Notes: generated from the letters alone by a model not told the origin. DNA of 64,000 nucleotides from Paragonimus westermani (GCA_008508345.1 QNGE01000144.1:162219-226218), one strand, 5' to 3'. Positions 36,690 through 47,944 are shown, counted from the first letter of the stretch. Program-made: numbers and translations.

Positions 36690-38990
36690 ATTAGTAACTT
36701 TACGGTGTTTATAAGTCGTTTGCTGAGCCTCCATGACCACCCAACGTAGTTAGATCTCGTTCCTAAACAAGAATCATTGAGTCCTGGCTGGAAAAGTGTT
36801 GTTAATAGAGCCTTCATGACGTTCTTCCCCTAGCCAAGCGTGATACGGATTGGCCAAGTGACGCTAGTCTTTGTAAAATATGCGAAGCCCACATAGCGTG
36901 GGTGTATCTTCCATATCCAGATTGGGTAGATCGCAAAGATCTTCGTTTTAACTGACTGTCGGCTTCTTTCTGGCTTTTGCATTTTGCAGCATTGTAGGCG
37001 ATGATACTGTTTATAACGAACTCGGGACACCGCATACGCTTGGGAGTGTTTGTACCTTTTGTTCTATGCTGGAGGACAGTTGTGTGATTGCGACATCTGA
37101 CTAACGGCCCAAAGTTCTCTTGGTCTGTACTGATAGACGACTTAGACACATCAGCCTGCAGAGACACAGTCATATCGTGGTCATCACGCTACCGCTTATT
37201 GTGTCCTGCTGAAGCTGGTTTACTGGCAAGTACTTTGGTTCTGCGTGATTAGGGTAAGGTCAGCTGGCGTTGACCTACCGAGAACGCTTGTGGAGGGTGA
37301 AAAACTGACCAGACTGCTTATCTGCCTTCAACCTAGGTAGTATTATCTCTGGGACTAGTTATTCGGCAAGTCACGCAATGATATCTGAGGGCCGGGCTGG
37401 ATGCGTCTCGGAGCCTTGAACACAAATATATGGGGAACTCAAGGTCTCACTGGCGGTAGACTTAGTAGTCATAAAAGTAACAGACTATGGCTTTTCTACG
37501 ACGCCTTACTACCTTCGTTCATGCTCCGTGAACTTCCGTAGTGGGATCAATTGCAGATTTTATGCCGCCCAACCAGTTTGCGAAGCCGATAAAGTATGTA
37601 AGAATAACAAGGCGCAGAAAAAGAACAAGGAAACTTGCAGGACGTGCTGTTCAGAGAGACTCTATGGTGCTGTGAGATATTGCTGCCCGACATTTTTCCA
37701 CATCCTCAGTAACTCGCCTCTAGATATCATTCACGCCGTTATACGTTTGGCCAGTACCCTCAAGTCCCTTAGCAAAACCGGTAAGATTGATTCTGGTTGG
37801 GGTTGCATTTTAAAGCAAATGTGAGACAGACTGTCGTCTCACATACAAATTTGTGTATACTGGTCTGTGGTTTACCACACATTTGAAAAGTGAAACCAGT
37901 CGGTACCCTGCTGCGTCACTAGCCGCCCTTTTTCCCTTCCCATCGTGACCAAAGGTAGCAGTGGTTACGCAGTTAATGACCCTTCTGATGGTGTTGAGTG
38001 CATCTGGAACGAAAATAAATACATTGGCTCTTGACGTTCACCTTCGAACAGACGCCCTACGATCGGTTTCGTCCGTGTTCAGACGCTTCAGTTGGAAAAG
38101 ACTGAGTAGGATGTCTAACCGTCAACCCTCTGTGTTAATAGCCAGAGCTTCTATCTGCTTGCCTAGCACTTCTGCCGGCAACGCTCCAAACGGGGTAATT
38201 CACACAGCATTGAACTTCAATTTTATTCTGCTCAGTTTGTGTGGATAAACACAGTCGACCTCGGATCGCCACTTTTCGTCTATTATAGTCGCTCGCGGCT
38301 CTTATTCAGGTCATACGTACCTGGTGAGCCCGACCAAACGTGAAGCCGGTCTTGAAGTGTCAGTGTGTTGGCAAACATCAAGATCAGTCGTAAATTCAAC
38401 TTCGGAACCTAGCGGTGGTGTCTGGTGAGAACTCGCCACCAAAGATGGATTTCGACCGTCTGCAAACACGAGCTGAAACTAAATTATAGTTCAATGGTAA
38501 CTAGACTCCACCTCTTGGACCTCACTCAACCCAGTCACAATATCACATTGGCCATGAGCTTTACTGTCCGTCTTATTTTCTCTGCAGAAGTGCTCAGTCA
38601 TCACTTTGTACGATTATGCATATACATCCTAGTCGGTTTATCGATTGTGTGGAGCCGAATTTAACAGAGATTCGGCTATATCCTAGTTCTGAAAATATCT
38701 TGCATGTTATACTTTTTCAGGTATTTTCCAGCGTCATATTTTTGTGAACTGACGTGTTAGGATTAGCAGTAGACAGGAGTTTCTGGGAAAGGCATGACCC
38801 ACAGTTTTTGTAATGGTTTGCATGCTCTTTCTGCAATTGCACATCGATGTGAACTGCCTATCGTTTCTGATCCCGCCGATCCGATCAAGTGACAAGAAGA
38901 TCTACAACGCACGAACCCCTAAAATTACACGTTCACCTTACACTTTCCAAGATGCATAGTTTGTGTATGAATATAAAATGAATGTCACAT
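36690..38990. other. Unassigned stretch, possible decayed element
   Basis: Frames at 36814-37173 (-, 119 codons), 37528-37824 (+) and 37961-38248 (+) lack known domains. The minus strand between 38.25 and 37.6 kb is unusually open for its length (ALPAEVLGKQIEALAINTEG and further pieces separated by few stops), which suggests an old coding segment of unknown family. Confidence 0.3.
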
Positions 38991-39019
38991 TTACCACATT
39001 ATATATCTATGTATTAAGC

Positions 39020-39185
39020 AACTGATGCCAACGGACTCTTCCAGCGACACTTGGTCCACCCCGTAACGCACTCCAATACACTAGACCTCGATTGGTTGCC
39101 TGCTACGCGACCAATCCTCCTTCCTAACGGAGGGCTATAAAAGCATATTTTTGTTAATAAAGTGCTAAAGCAGAAGGAAACGGTA
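39020..39185 (+). repeat. Probable solo LTR
   Basis: A compact promoter and polyadenylation unit. GATTGGT at 39090-39096 and its inverse ACCAATC at 39110-39116 are paired CCAAT-type boxes. TATAAAAG follows at 39136-39143, and AATAAA at 39156-39161, only about 13 bases later. Such short TATA-to-polyA spacing is typical of LTRs. The same landmarks, including the following CAGAAGGAAA, occur in the 5' LTR remnant of the Ty3 element at 57.8 kb. No gag or pol flanks it, so it is read as a solo LTR. Exact ends were not determined. Confidence 0.5.
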
Positions 39186-39199
39186 GAAAATTAGAAGGG

Positions 39200-41060
39200 G
39201 GAGTTGTCTGACGAATCTCAGTGTTGAATCCATCAAATCTCTCAAGTCTGAGGTGATGGGTTCAGGTGAACGTCGCCAAATAAAACGAACGGTAATATGA
39301 TTATGTGGATGAGCACTAAATCGAAGTATCCAGGTAGCTGGAGGTTTACCACGTGAAAATTAAGACGGACTGAATGTTGCGGAAGTCAAACGTATTGACC
39401 CATTGTAATATTTCGTAATTAATATCCACTTAGAAAAATTCACCCTACGCAATTCAGGTCGTGCTGCCGGTCGTGTAGTTGTGAGAACTTTCAGCATGAA
39501 AAGAGCAAACAACGTTTAAGAAATGGACCAAGACAAGGGAAGTGGTCATCTGTCTTCCATCACACGCATTGATCGTCGTACGCTTGATGGACATGTTCAC
39601 CTCAACATTGGTCTGGAAAGTCAGCGTGTCTTCCAAGCATCTTTGTAGCTGTTGATTCACCGACGACCGTGAACATGGTCCCTTGCTATGGATGCTACCT
39701 ACCATCAACGTAGCTATCATTAACTTATTTAAGCAGTCAATTCTTCAACATCTCCCGTGGTTCTGAAGCGGTATTCATCCCCGGGCGCGTTTCGCGAATG
39801 TGACTGCTGTTCTCTCCTGCTAGCGCACACCGCCACAACCTAGACAATTTCCAACCTCCATCGAAAGGATAACAACGGACTGGCCCCTACGCGACCTCCG
39901 GTCCCACAGTATTATTTAGTGGCTATGTTTATAGTGACAGCATTGTTTAGCAGCATCGCCAACCAAGCAACATGAGATAGCCTACTCAGTATCCTTTCAC
40001 TTCGAAATACCTCAGTCACTTCAAAGTGTTCCGACAGCTTTCAGGAAGTTCTACGTAATGCTTGCTGATGAAGCTCCCCTTCTGAGACTGAGCGACTGAA
40101 TTAAGCGTTCTGATGTACACAGAAGACTCGGTGTAACGGAAAGTTTTCGAATAGATATTATGCAAATAAAGGTTTTTTTGAACCGTTAGGTAATTCCTTG
40201 GCCAAACCATATCGAGTTAAAAAAAAGTTGTCACTGTGGCTTAACTGCAGATCTCCTCATTAATGAGCACCGACAAAGCGCACAGTGTTTTCGCATATCC
40301 GTTCCGTTTGCCGTTCGGAAGTGTTCGGTTTCTGAGCCACTTTAACTGCTATAGTGTAAAAAAGTGCTGCCCGTCTGATTAACAGGAAATTAGTTCTACT
40401 CCCTTACGAGTCAATACCGTTTGCTGTGGCCAGTACCCTCGTTAATTCAGTTCAGTTAAGGCGACCCAGCCGGGGGACACGAACTCCCAGATTTCCAAAG
40501 GAAAGTCGGCCAACTCAGCAATGTGTATGTCCTAATGGCAGGCGTTAAGACTTCTTCAGAAGCCAGGTGGGTTGAGACACGTCACTAATAGCATTACAGA
40601 GTTTTGACAGAAACTAACCCAAAGTGGTCAGTCCCAAACTTGGTGTCGATCAAACATTGCAAAACAAGAGCACAATCTGTCTTAACCCTGATTTCAGCAA
40701 ACGTTAACTTTAGCTTACTTAGTAGGAACTCTATGAGCTTAGCAAAGTATAGTGCAGTCATACTTCAAATCTACGGATGGACAACGCCTTGATGGGTGTG
40801 ACCCAAGATATGCCGATTAGTGAACTATGGAGGATACAGTCATCTGCTGAAAATCCTTGGGGTTAGTCAACCACTTAATACCCCTTTTACAGAGAATTTT
40901 GAAGACGTATAGCTTCAGACTGGGTGATACCATAATTTCATTGTTGCTCTTGTACGCCACGCCGGTATGGCGCAAAGGTCTGTTGACCACTAACACCAGA
41001 CATCTGTTGCGTCATCTCCCGATTGTCTTGTGGGCTCACGCTTACAGGCAGTGTTAGAAA
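39200..41060. other. Unassigned stretch
   Basis: No element or gene recognised. The frame 39454-39720 (-, 88 codons) has no known domain. Confidence 0.35.
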
Positions 41061-41066
41061 TCCGGT

Positions 41067-41332
41067 TCAACACAAAGCATTTATCGGCTTAGGAGAGGAC
41101 TCCGCAATAAGCGTCGCTTCTTCATCATCTTGAGAGTTGGGTGTGTCATCAGACAACCCAAGTTCCGCGAACTTTTCACCAAAGATGCTCATGGAAGATT
41201 GTTCCAGGTTAACAACTTGTATGCAAAGAACCTTTGATTTGAGTTTTCTTCGTAGCCGCGTAGGTTTTCCCAGGGTCCGGCCTACCTTTGGCCCAGCGCT
41301 GCCTACTGATAAGTAAATTTTTCCTCCTTTGA
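41067..41332 (-). CDS. Candidate terminal coding exon (minus strand)
   Basis: On the minus strand a strong acceptor (ttactttctctcattactgttcatctag) precedes base 41332. The only long open frame then takes two bases and runs 87 codons to a TGA at 41069-41067. The product starts KGGKIYLSVGSAGPKVGRTL, has a basic middle (RLRRKLKSK), then NLEQSSMSIFGEKFAELGLS and an acidic, Ser/Pro-rich end (DDTPNSQDDEEATLIAESSP). This looks like the C-terminus of a real intracellular protein. No AATAAA is seen shortly downstream. It lies just beyond the Penelope-like relic on the same strand, so it might be part of an element, but it matches no Penelope domain I know. Confidence 0.38.
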
Positions 41333-41679
41333 CTAGATGAACAGTAATGAGAGAAAGTAAGGTCAATGGTAAACGTCCTTCAGTGGTATGGTTCTGGATG
41401 TTTCATCGGGCTATCTGAGTCTTGAACTCACACCATCACAGTAGGAAGAATTCATGTTGAACTATGGTGAAATTTCTTTCATCCTCATTGGTCGCGAGCT
41501 CATAAAATGCCGACTACATACATCGTGCAGATTTAAAAAATAAAGCTAGACCCACCCACAATCACACCAAGAATTATATATTTTACTCTCCAACAACCCG
41601 ACGGGGGTACCTCCACCACTTCTATGCACACAACGTCAACTGTTAAGTTCGGATAATTGCGGTCTCGTATAAAGTCAGT

Positions 41680-42660
41680 AACTACCGATTTCGATTACGC
41701 AACAGTATACCAAGCGAGTTTGGAGGGTCAACTGCTGCCATGAGGTATGTAACAATTGGTGATGCCAGATTTCGGATGACCAGTTCACCAAGCTGATACT
41801 GGTGCCTCGTCAACCGTTTCAACGATTCCAGAATGTGTTCGGCCACTCGCCGTAGTAAAGGTCAATTCTTTCTGCCTGCGGGTGAGCTGTCAACTTGGTG
41901 CACAACATGGGGAACAGGGGTTTTTGACAAAATTTCTTCGCAATTACGAAGGACTGGTGCTCTGGTGGTTTGGATTAAGTGCAAATGCGCAGCCACTCAT
42001 GTTCCAGCCAGAGTACACTTTGGTGTGTGCACGATAGTGTTGGGCAGCTGGTTGCATTCGGAGGGCAAAATCAGGAATATAACTTCCTTTTAGGCCCTAA
42101 GTAACCGTTCCGCGCTCTCACTGACGTTGCTATGCGTCTCCATAAATTTCTCAGGTTGCCCGTTAGCACGTAATGTTGTCTTCAGCATCTCCAGTTCTGT
42201 CTGCAACTTGCCAGCAGATGACTCTTTGAAACAACTTTTAATCGTACCAAGTTTGAATGTAGTAGAATCAAAGCTGGAAAGCAAAGGTTGTTGTCCATAC
42301 CATACTGCGTTGCAGTAGAGGGAGCGCTGCAACGAGCAATTCGTAATTCCAGTGACAAATGTTTGAGAAAGCCAGATCGTTGCCCGATTCAACTTCATGG
42401 ACTGAGCTAGGTTAGAGCGATTATTACCAGTCAATTTGGAGAGCAAACCCGAGTGACCAATACCGGTGGAGATTAACATACCATCGAAGTATGGTTTATA
42501 TGATACTGGTGTGGCTGTATGATTCAGGGCCTACCGTTCAATTTTTGATAAGATTTTTGTCACTACTAAGCTTAAGGAACCACGCCTAGCAACTCCGTCA
42601 ATCTGTTTCTGTGCAAGTCTTTCAAAATGGAAAAATTGATTGCAGCGCACACTCAAGTAA
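41680..42660 (-). mobile_element. Penelope-like retroelement relic (RT and GIY-YIG)
   Basis: Read on the minus strand. QKQIDGVARRGSLSLVVTKI near 42620-42560 matches the Penelope-like RT block (xQxDGVAMGSPLxPxxANI). The catalytic box follows as YFDG (intact copies have Y-x-DD), so the second Asp is lost. The frame 42479-42090 holds the C-terminal RT region, with TELEMLKTTLRANGQPEKF, the hallmark LxxNGYPxxF block. At 41889-41816 a broken GIY-YIG nuclease is visible (SSPAGRKN, a stop, PLLRRVAEHILESLK; compare SYIGRTxRxLxxRxxEHxP). It trails to ASPIVTYLMAAVDPPNS at about 41.7 kb. The upstream RT is missing where the 42.7-46.2-kb non-LTR element begins. Confidence 0.75.
42090..42479 (-). pseudogene. 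C-terminal RT segment of the Penelope-like relic
   Basis: The longest surviving frame of the element, 129 codons. It begins just after the decayed YFDG box (MLISTGIGHSGLLSKL). It continues through a block containing SLYCNAVWYGQQPLL and SFDSTTFKLGTIKS, in the place of the THTxxYLxxxSxHP region of intact proteins, and ends with the NGQP (normally NGYP) block. A stop at the end precedes the nuclease domain, which in a live copy would be in the same protein. Confidence 0.65.
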
Positions 42661-42711
42661 AATCTTCACGATATTCAAATTAAACACCTATAGCATAGTT
42701 CTGACTAGAGA

Positions 42712-42930
42712 TGAGTAATAGTAATATATATTTCTCAACGCACATGTGAGAATCACACTGGGCTATGCCCGATCATTGTAGATATTTACAAACCATACAA
42801 AAACGAATAGGTAATTTGTAGCAAAACATGAAGCCTTCCGTCAAGAAGGACGTGGTCAAAAGGCAAATAAATGTAGTTGGTGAAAACTTCGACGCACACA
42901 ACAGAGAAGGAGAGAGTTAGGTCGCTTCAC
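42712..42930 (-). repeat. 3' terminal repeat of a non-LTR family, copy 3
   Basis: Minus-strand 3' end of the element at 42.7-46.2 kb. It ends GAGAAATATATATTACTATT (42730 region) and contains the conserved inverted pair TTCTCA and TGAGAA. It matches the + strand repeat at 31900-32140 over most of its length, and the last 80 bases also match 21902-22060. The ATT-like tail marks the end of the element. Confidence 0.65.
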
Positions 42931-43576
42931 AGATTTAGTCTCAAACAACGGGATGTTACAATAGTTTACTTTCTACAAGGTCGTGGGGTGGACAATTTTT
43001 TGAATATTTCAAGGTCATTCCGGAACGAATGCCCAAACGCATCTTTGAAGTGTTTTGCCATTAGGGAATAGAAGTGGCCTCCGGAAAATGTCAAATAGGC
43101 GAGGCAAGGCAGAAAATATCAAAAGTCAGCGACTGATTGGGCCGATTCCAACGCAGGATTTCGTCGATTCCCTGAAAAACGTTAAGCTCAGACGAAGTTC
43201 GGTGCGCCCATCCGTCTTAGAGAAGTTTTCTCACCCAGTGGATAATATGGGGATCGGAAAGGAAGATGTAATTTCTAACTTTAGATGAGAGAATGTGGGG
43301 TTATAACATATACTAAGACAAACAATGTGTTAGCGAAATTTTTTGAGGAAGAACTCATACGATATTTTCATTTTTGCCATGTTCATTGGAATATAGCACT
43401 ACCTACTGTTTGTTGTAACATTTTGCTATGTTCTCGGGATTTATTTGGGCATACGGAAAACTGAGTCGACGGTTTGGAGAGCCGCATGAAGTGAGCGTCT
43501 GATAACCAAAGCTTACATGACTTCGTTCCGCTGGACTTATTATTAAGCGCCACGTTCACATGTCGAGGAGCGTTAG

Positions 43577-43615
43577 ACAGCGGGGTGCACCCCGCTGTGT
43601 GTAACCACGTGGTTA
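43577..43615. repeat. Two adjacent perfect palindromes in a 3' untranslated region
   Basis: Bases 43577-43598 form a perfect 22-base palindrome (half site ACAGCGGGGTG). Bases 43602-43615 form a perfect 14-base palindrome, TAACCACGTGGTTA. They are three bases apart, just after the reverse-transcriptase reading frame of the surrounding non-LTR element. In RNA they would give one or two strong hairpins. Confidence 0.8.
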
Positions 43616-43796
43616 TCCACGTAATGCTCATCTGACAGCTAAATGTTTCTCGGACCACACACAAAAGGTCATCAGGGGATATGGAGAGGTTGAAGAGAGA
43701 CAATGTGTTTGTTAACGTAAGATAGCTGTCCAAACCTTTTTTAAAACGCTGACTGTTGTTGCTGGCTCGGACTTCAGTTGGGAGCTTATTCCATAT

Positions 43797-45353
43797 TTAG
43801 GAATACTTTACAAGGAAGAAGTTTGCACGTATACTTTTCCAGGATATCAGGGTTAGCAGGGTGGAACCCTTACTTCTTAGACTATATGGAGGGCTGTGTT
43901 GTAAGTGGACGGTAAACGCTGTGGCGATCACATCCGAATGTATGAGTTTATACAGCAGCGTCAGGTTCAACTTCAGTCCACGCGGTCGAAGTGGAACAAT
44001 TCCAAGTTTATCACAGCGCTGGCTGTATACGAGCGAAGAAGAATATCCTAAGAAGCTTCTGGTAAACGATCGTTGGGGGTAATCTAATAGAATCCTAACA
44101 TACCTGCGTAGATGACAGTGAATGAACGTGCAATACTCGAGTTGAGGCCGAGCACACATTTTGTAGAGCGTCAGCTTTGCAGCTGGTAGACTGGACGTCT
44201 TTTTGATACAGCATATTGATCTCCTAGTTTTCGCCACCTGGAAGCATACTTGTCCAGAGAACTTGAAGGAGGTTGAGTACCGTATTCCTAGATCTCTGAC
44301 CAAAGTGGCTGTATCAATAGTACAACCATCTAGTGATAGAGAGCCATGAGGTAAGTTACAACTATAAGTGATGATGTTCGATTTGTTCGCTGAAAACGAC
44401 ATAAGCCACGCTCTGAACCACAGCTGCAACGACGCTGGGCCCCGTGGTATATTTTGCAGACAGAAATTGATGTTACTGCCCTGGTGGAATGTGTAAACGA
44501 TTTTGATATCGTCAGCAAACAGAACAGGCTGGCCATGTGTAATAACATCGCATAAATCGTTTATGTGCATTAAAAAGAGTAGCGGACCCAGAACGCTTCA
44601 CTAGACTACCCCACAAGTCACTGGTTTTGGTGTTTAGTAGTGCTTCCCTACCTTGACTGTCTGAGTGCGACCTTCAAGGTATGACGACAACCAGCTATAC
44701 AAGGGATCTTGTATGCCAAAAGATGCTACTTTGATCAACAGGCGCTCATGAAGCACATGATCAAAAGCCTTTTGCATGTCCAAGAGTATGACAAGTACCG
44801 CATGTGCTGCCTCGACGGACGTCGATTTGTGGTTTAAGAATTCCAGCTGGTATGTCATACAAGAGCGTTCACTAAGGAGACCGTGCTGTGAAGGGTTTAT
44901 AAGGCTTCGTGTCCTTAAGAACTCGACTATGTGCACTTTTATTATTCTTTCAAACATTCTCGAGCAGATTGACGTGCGGTTGATGGGACGATAGTTACTA
45001 ACGTCCTACCCTGGACCACTCTTCTGACGAGGCATAATGATTGAGGTATTTCACTGAGGAGGGAAGGTGCTGGATAAAAGTGATAGGTTGAACAAATTGA
45101 GTAAGAGGATGGGTATATCCTCACCTGCCTGCTTGGCGACCACTGGTGGGATACCATCTGGTCCAGGATGGATTGACGGCTTAATGCTAGCTGACTGTGA
45201 ACGAATACTTCGAACATCGATTAAAACATTACTCAAAACTTTATATGCTTTCGACGGGCTATTAGCAGGTAATGAGGTGCTTTCCATGTTAAACGAGTCA
45301 GCGAAATGTGTGTTAAAGGCTTCGCACATCGCTACAGGGTCATCGACAACCAT
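43797..45353 (-). pseudogene. Reverse transcriptase of the 42.7-46.2-kb element
   Basis: Three overlapping frames on the minus strand give a near-complete domain. First, 45353-45051 has SIHPGPDGIPPVVAKQAGED, the usual entry block. Then 44957-44634 has PSQHGLLSERSCMTYQLEFL, DMQKAFDHVLHERLL with the first catalytic Asp, and SSYLEGRTQTVKVG. Last, 44570-43797 (257 codons) has MHINDL, LFADDIKIV with FADD intact at 44508-44519, FSANKSNIITYS, DLGIRYS, RPQLEYCTFI and RLRPRGLKLNLTLLYK-like thumb sequence (PLRPRGLKLNLTLLY). The PQGSVLGPLL box falls in a frameshift near 44600. A C-terminal NKLPTEVRAS piece continues to about 43690. Confidence 0.85.
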
Positions 45354-45442
45354 TTTGTCTTTGAGAGTAATAATTCTTAGCAGGATCCACCGTGGAATTT
45401 ATCCGTTCCAATAGTCGAATTAGTTTCTTGCATCTCTGCGCA

Positions 45443-46192
45443 TTACTGAACGCAAGTTCCTTGTCGTTTATTGGACGGAGTTGCGTCTGACGTTCTGTGT
45501 CGAAACATTTTGCACATTTGCATCACCAGGACGAAGCCTAGTGTTCTTTCGTACATCGACTTAAGCATTTTAAGTCTGTCGGTCTTTTTCGCAGTAAGGA
45601 TTTTACCTTGTACATACGAGCCGACACGCTTCGATTTAATGGAGGCCAAAAAGTCGATACAAAACCTTAGATGTCCGATAAATTTTCCGGCTGCTATGCT
45701 TGGGTATGATGTGCGAAAGAAGGTATTCCAATTCAAGTTTCTTAGTAGGGAGAAGAAGGCGTTCCATTCAATGAATTTGATCGGGAGGTAGAATACAACC
45801 CTCGGATTGATAGCCTTAATGAAATCAAACAGACATTTGACGCCATCACGGTGGCTTCCCGGGAATTGCTGTAGAACAGATATCTCTACAGACGGAATAC
45901 CTACGGTAAATATAAGATCCAAAATACGCCCAGTCCTGGTGGGCGTTAAGACATGTTGTTTCCAACCATTCAGCTGAATGCATGAAAGGAATTTCGCGTG
46001 TTTTGCTGGAGCAGGGAATGAGATCCGGGAGATATTAGGCATGTTAAAGTCACCGCCTATTGGTTTGTGTTCACAAGACATGTTGGACACATGATTCATT
46101 ATCTCCATAAGGTCAGTCAAATTAATGCTGGCAGCATTTGGCGGTCTGTAGACGCATCCTATGAGTAGCTCGCGAGAACCGATAGAGACCAT
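45443..46192 (-). pseudogene. Endonuclease C-terminal half plus linker (non-LTR)
   Basis: A 249-codon frame. GCVYRPPN (residues 11-18) and GGDFNMPNI (about 47-55; GDFNMP at 46037-46054) are the endonuclease motifs for active-site Asp and Asn. TPTRTGRILDLIFT is the conserved late block. The catalytic SDH triad has become SHR (PGSHRDGV), which should abolish cleavage. The remainder is the basic linker that leads to the reverse transcriptase. The family cuts genomic DNA to prime reverse transcription. Confidence 0.85.
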
Positions 46193-46272
46193 TAACTACA
46201 ACGAGTCCTCGAGTTTATGAAGTAGACTCGTCAAATGGGGCTGCGGATGATTGCTCTTTCAGGTAAATGATG

Positions 46273-46440
46273 CGTATATATATATATGTACGTATAAACA
46301 CATGTATGCGAATGTACATATATATGTATGTATATAAATATACATATACATACATATATGTACACGTTTATCACGGTTTATACATTTACATATATATGGA
46401 TGTACGTATATGTACACATATACACGTGTGAGTATATATA
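46273..46440. repeat. TA/TG-rich microsatellite
   Basis: About 170 bases of tata, tgta and cata units (gtatatatatatatgta, catatacatacatatatg and similar). It sits between the truncated 5' end of the 42.7-46.2-kb element and the Mutator-like relic. Confidence 0.9.
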
Positions 46441-46699
46441 GGTTGCCACTGAACTAAGACTCGATGGCCCTCATCGCCCATCAACGGAAAACAGCATGCC
46501 CAATCGGTTGAGTACCCAGGAAGCTGCCATTGTAATAAGACTCAGTGACCTTCAACGTCTGCCCTGAGTGAACAGTCGTACGCATGTTAACAACAAGTGA
46601 GCATGGCTCAGGATGAAAATCAAGCTGTAACAGTCCCTAAAGATGGCCGTGAGGTATTCCAGTTTGTCCTGAGATGGACAATTGGGCTGTTCCTGGGCT

Positions 46700-46975
46700 T
46701 CACGCTGGTTGCTCAAGCGTCCCACAGTCCAGGCAGGTGATGTTGACGTCGGATTGATGGGGGTCAGCACACGAACGATGGTACCAAAAGCAGCACTGAG
46801 AGCACTGGACCCAGTCGACGTTGTCCTCGTCTGATTCCACGGGATCTTCCTTCAGGTAACATATCTGGCACACGTCGTTGTTTTCCGGCTTCAACGCCAT
46901 CTTTCTTACAATGAGCTCCCTCACCCTCGTTTTGAATTGCTTCAAGCCACCTGTAACTACTCGCCTAAAATGCAC
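46700..46975 (-). pseudogene. C-terminal PHD finger of the MULE relic
   Basis: A 91-codon minus-strand frame. All eight zinc ligands of a C4HC3 PHD finger are present: C36, C39, C58, C61, H66, C69, C81, C84 (VCQIC, QCSQC, WYHRSC, TCLDC). It then ends with a stop after GTLEQPA. The first 30 residues are basic and overlap the decayed linker of the SWIM frame. PHD fingers usually read histone H3 tails, which could guide insertion. Intact ligands in an otherwise broken gene may be chance or recent decay. Confidence 0.7.
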
Positions 46976-47289
46976 TGTTCCTAAAGGATCCCCTATGACT
47001 TGATCTGCGGCTAACTATCGTCAATCACTCAACTTCCAAGTGCGGACTCCCTGGGACCTGTGGGAACAACTAAGGCACAGGTGCTTGGAGTGGCAGGCAT
47101 GTGACTGAACTCATCTGACTGACACACCGACTTGCTAGTGAACGGAGTAGAAGGATTCAGGCAATTATGATCTGCAGTAGGGAAAACGCTGCACGGGGGA
47201 ATATTTGAGTCGGTTTTCAAGTATTTTTCAGCTCGTTTTACCTGTGACTTTCCCTTTGGAACGGCAGGACAGTCGTACCAGTTATCGAG

Positions 47290-47826
47290 CTACAATTTAC
47301 CGAACGAGTTCCCACCGCTTATTTTCACAGTCTCTCGTCCAGAGAGTGAACTGCGTAGAGTGAGATCTGGATGCCGCGATAACAACTCATTTATATCACG
47401 GATTGTCCCTACATGCTCGCCGTTATTCTCATCACTCATGCAGCCCAAAGTAACAGTATGATCTCGAAATACATCTTCTGAGTTTCGAGTCCTATCTAAA
47501 CGGGAATGTGCGACCGGAGTGTGCATGCACACCACGAGTTCCTGCATGTCACTGGGTGCAACCTTAATGGGGGCAGTGACGGGTAATGCCCATCTACACT
47601 TCTCCGCTAACCTGCCGCTCGACCTGACGATCGCGCGGAAAACCGTGACTGGATGGCTACACGGCATCAGACATTGCGAAAAGAAGCTGCAGTGAAATCT
47701 ATTATTTCCATCGATGGCAACGTGAAACTTCCGCTGTTTTGCACACCGAACATTCCACCTCCCTTTCTCGTAACAGACGTCCTCCGTCTGACTATTGTCG
47801 AAGTGCTTGAGAGAAACATCTTGCAA
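47290..47826 (-). pseudogene. SWIM zinc finger segment of the MULE relic
   Basis: A 178-codon frame. Residues 44-58 carry the SWIM finger: C46 and then PCSH, with C56 and H58 (pattern CxC...CxH). The second Cys of the CxC pair is Phe48, so zinc binding would be damaged. The segment continues as a polar linker with no known domain. After the stop at 47290 the same frame stays open for about 80 more codons (DNWYDCPAVPKGKSQVKRAE and on), so only one stop interrupts it. Confidence 0.6.
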
Positions 47827-47944
47827 ATTCCCATAAAGGTTTCAGAAGAGCAGAGTGGTTTTCATATCCCACTGGTGGTTCAAACAACTTCATACGTTTT
47901 ATGCCACCAGCGCACATACAATCGGAAACATACTCTTTGAACGT

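Larger units (their letters stand above)
42712..46240 (-). mobile_element. CR1-like non-LTR retrotransposon, 5'-truncated
   Basis: The best-preserved minus-strand element. In reading order it has endonuclease from its middle (46192-45443), linker, reverse transcriptase (45353-43797), C-terminus (to about 43690), a 3' untranslated region of about 760 bases with two perfect palindromes, and the terminal repeat with ATT tail (42712-42930). The 5' end stops inside the endonuclease, next to a TA-rich microsatellite at 46273-46440. Such 5' truncation is usual for target-primed reverse transcription. Frameshifts separate the frames, so it is dead. Confidence 0.85.

Noticed and set aside
46273..46440. 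Regular TA/TG repeats considered as a structured array
   Set aside because: Simple microsatellite without spacer-repeat alternation; not CRISPR and not a satellite with a defined unit.
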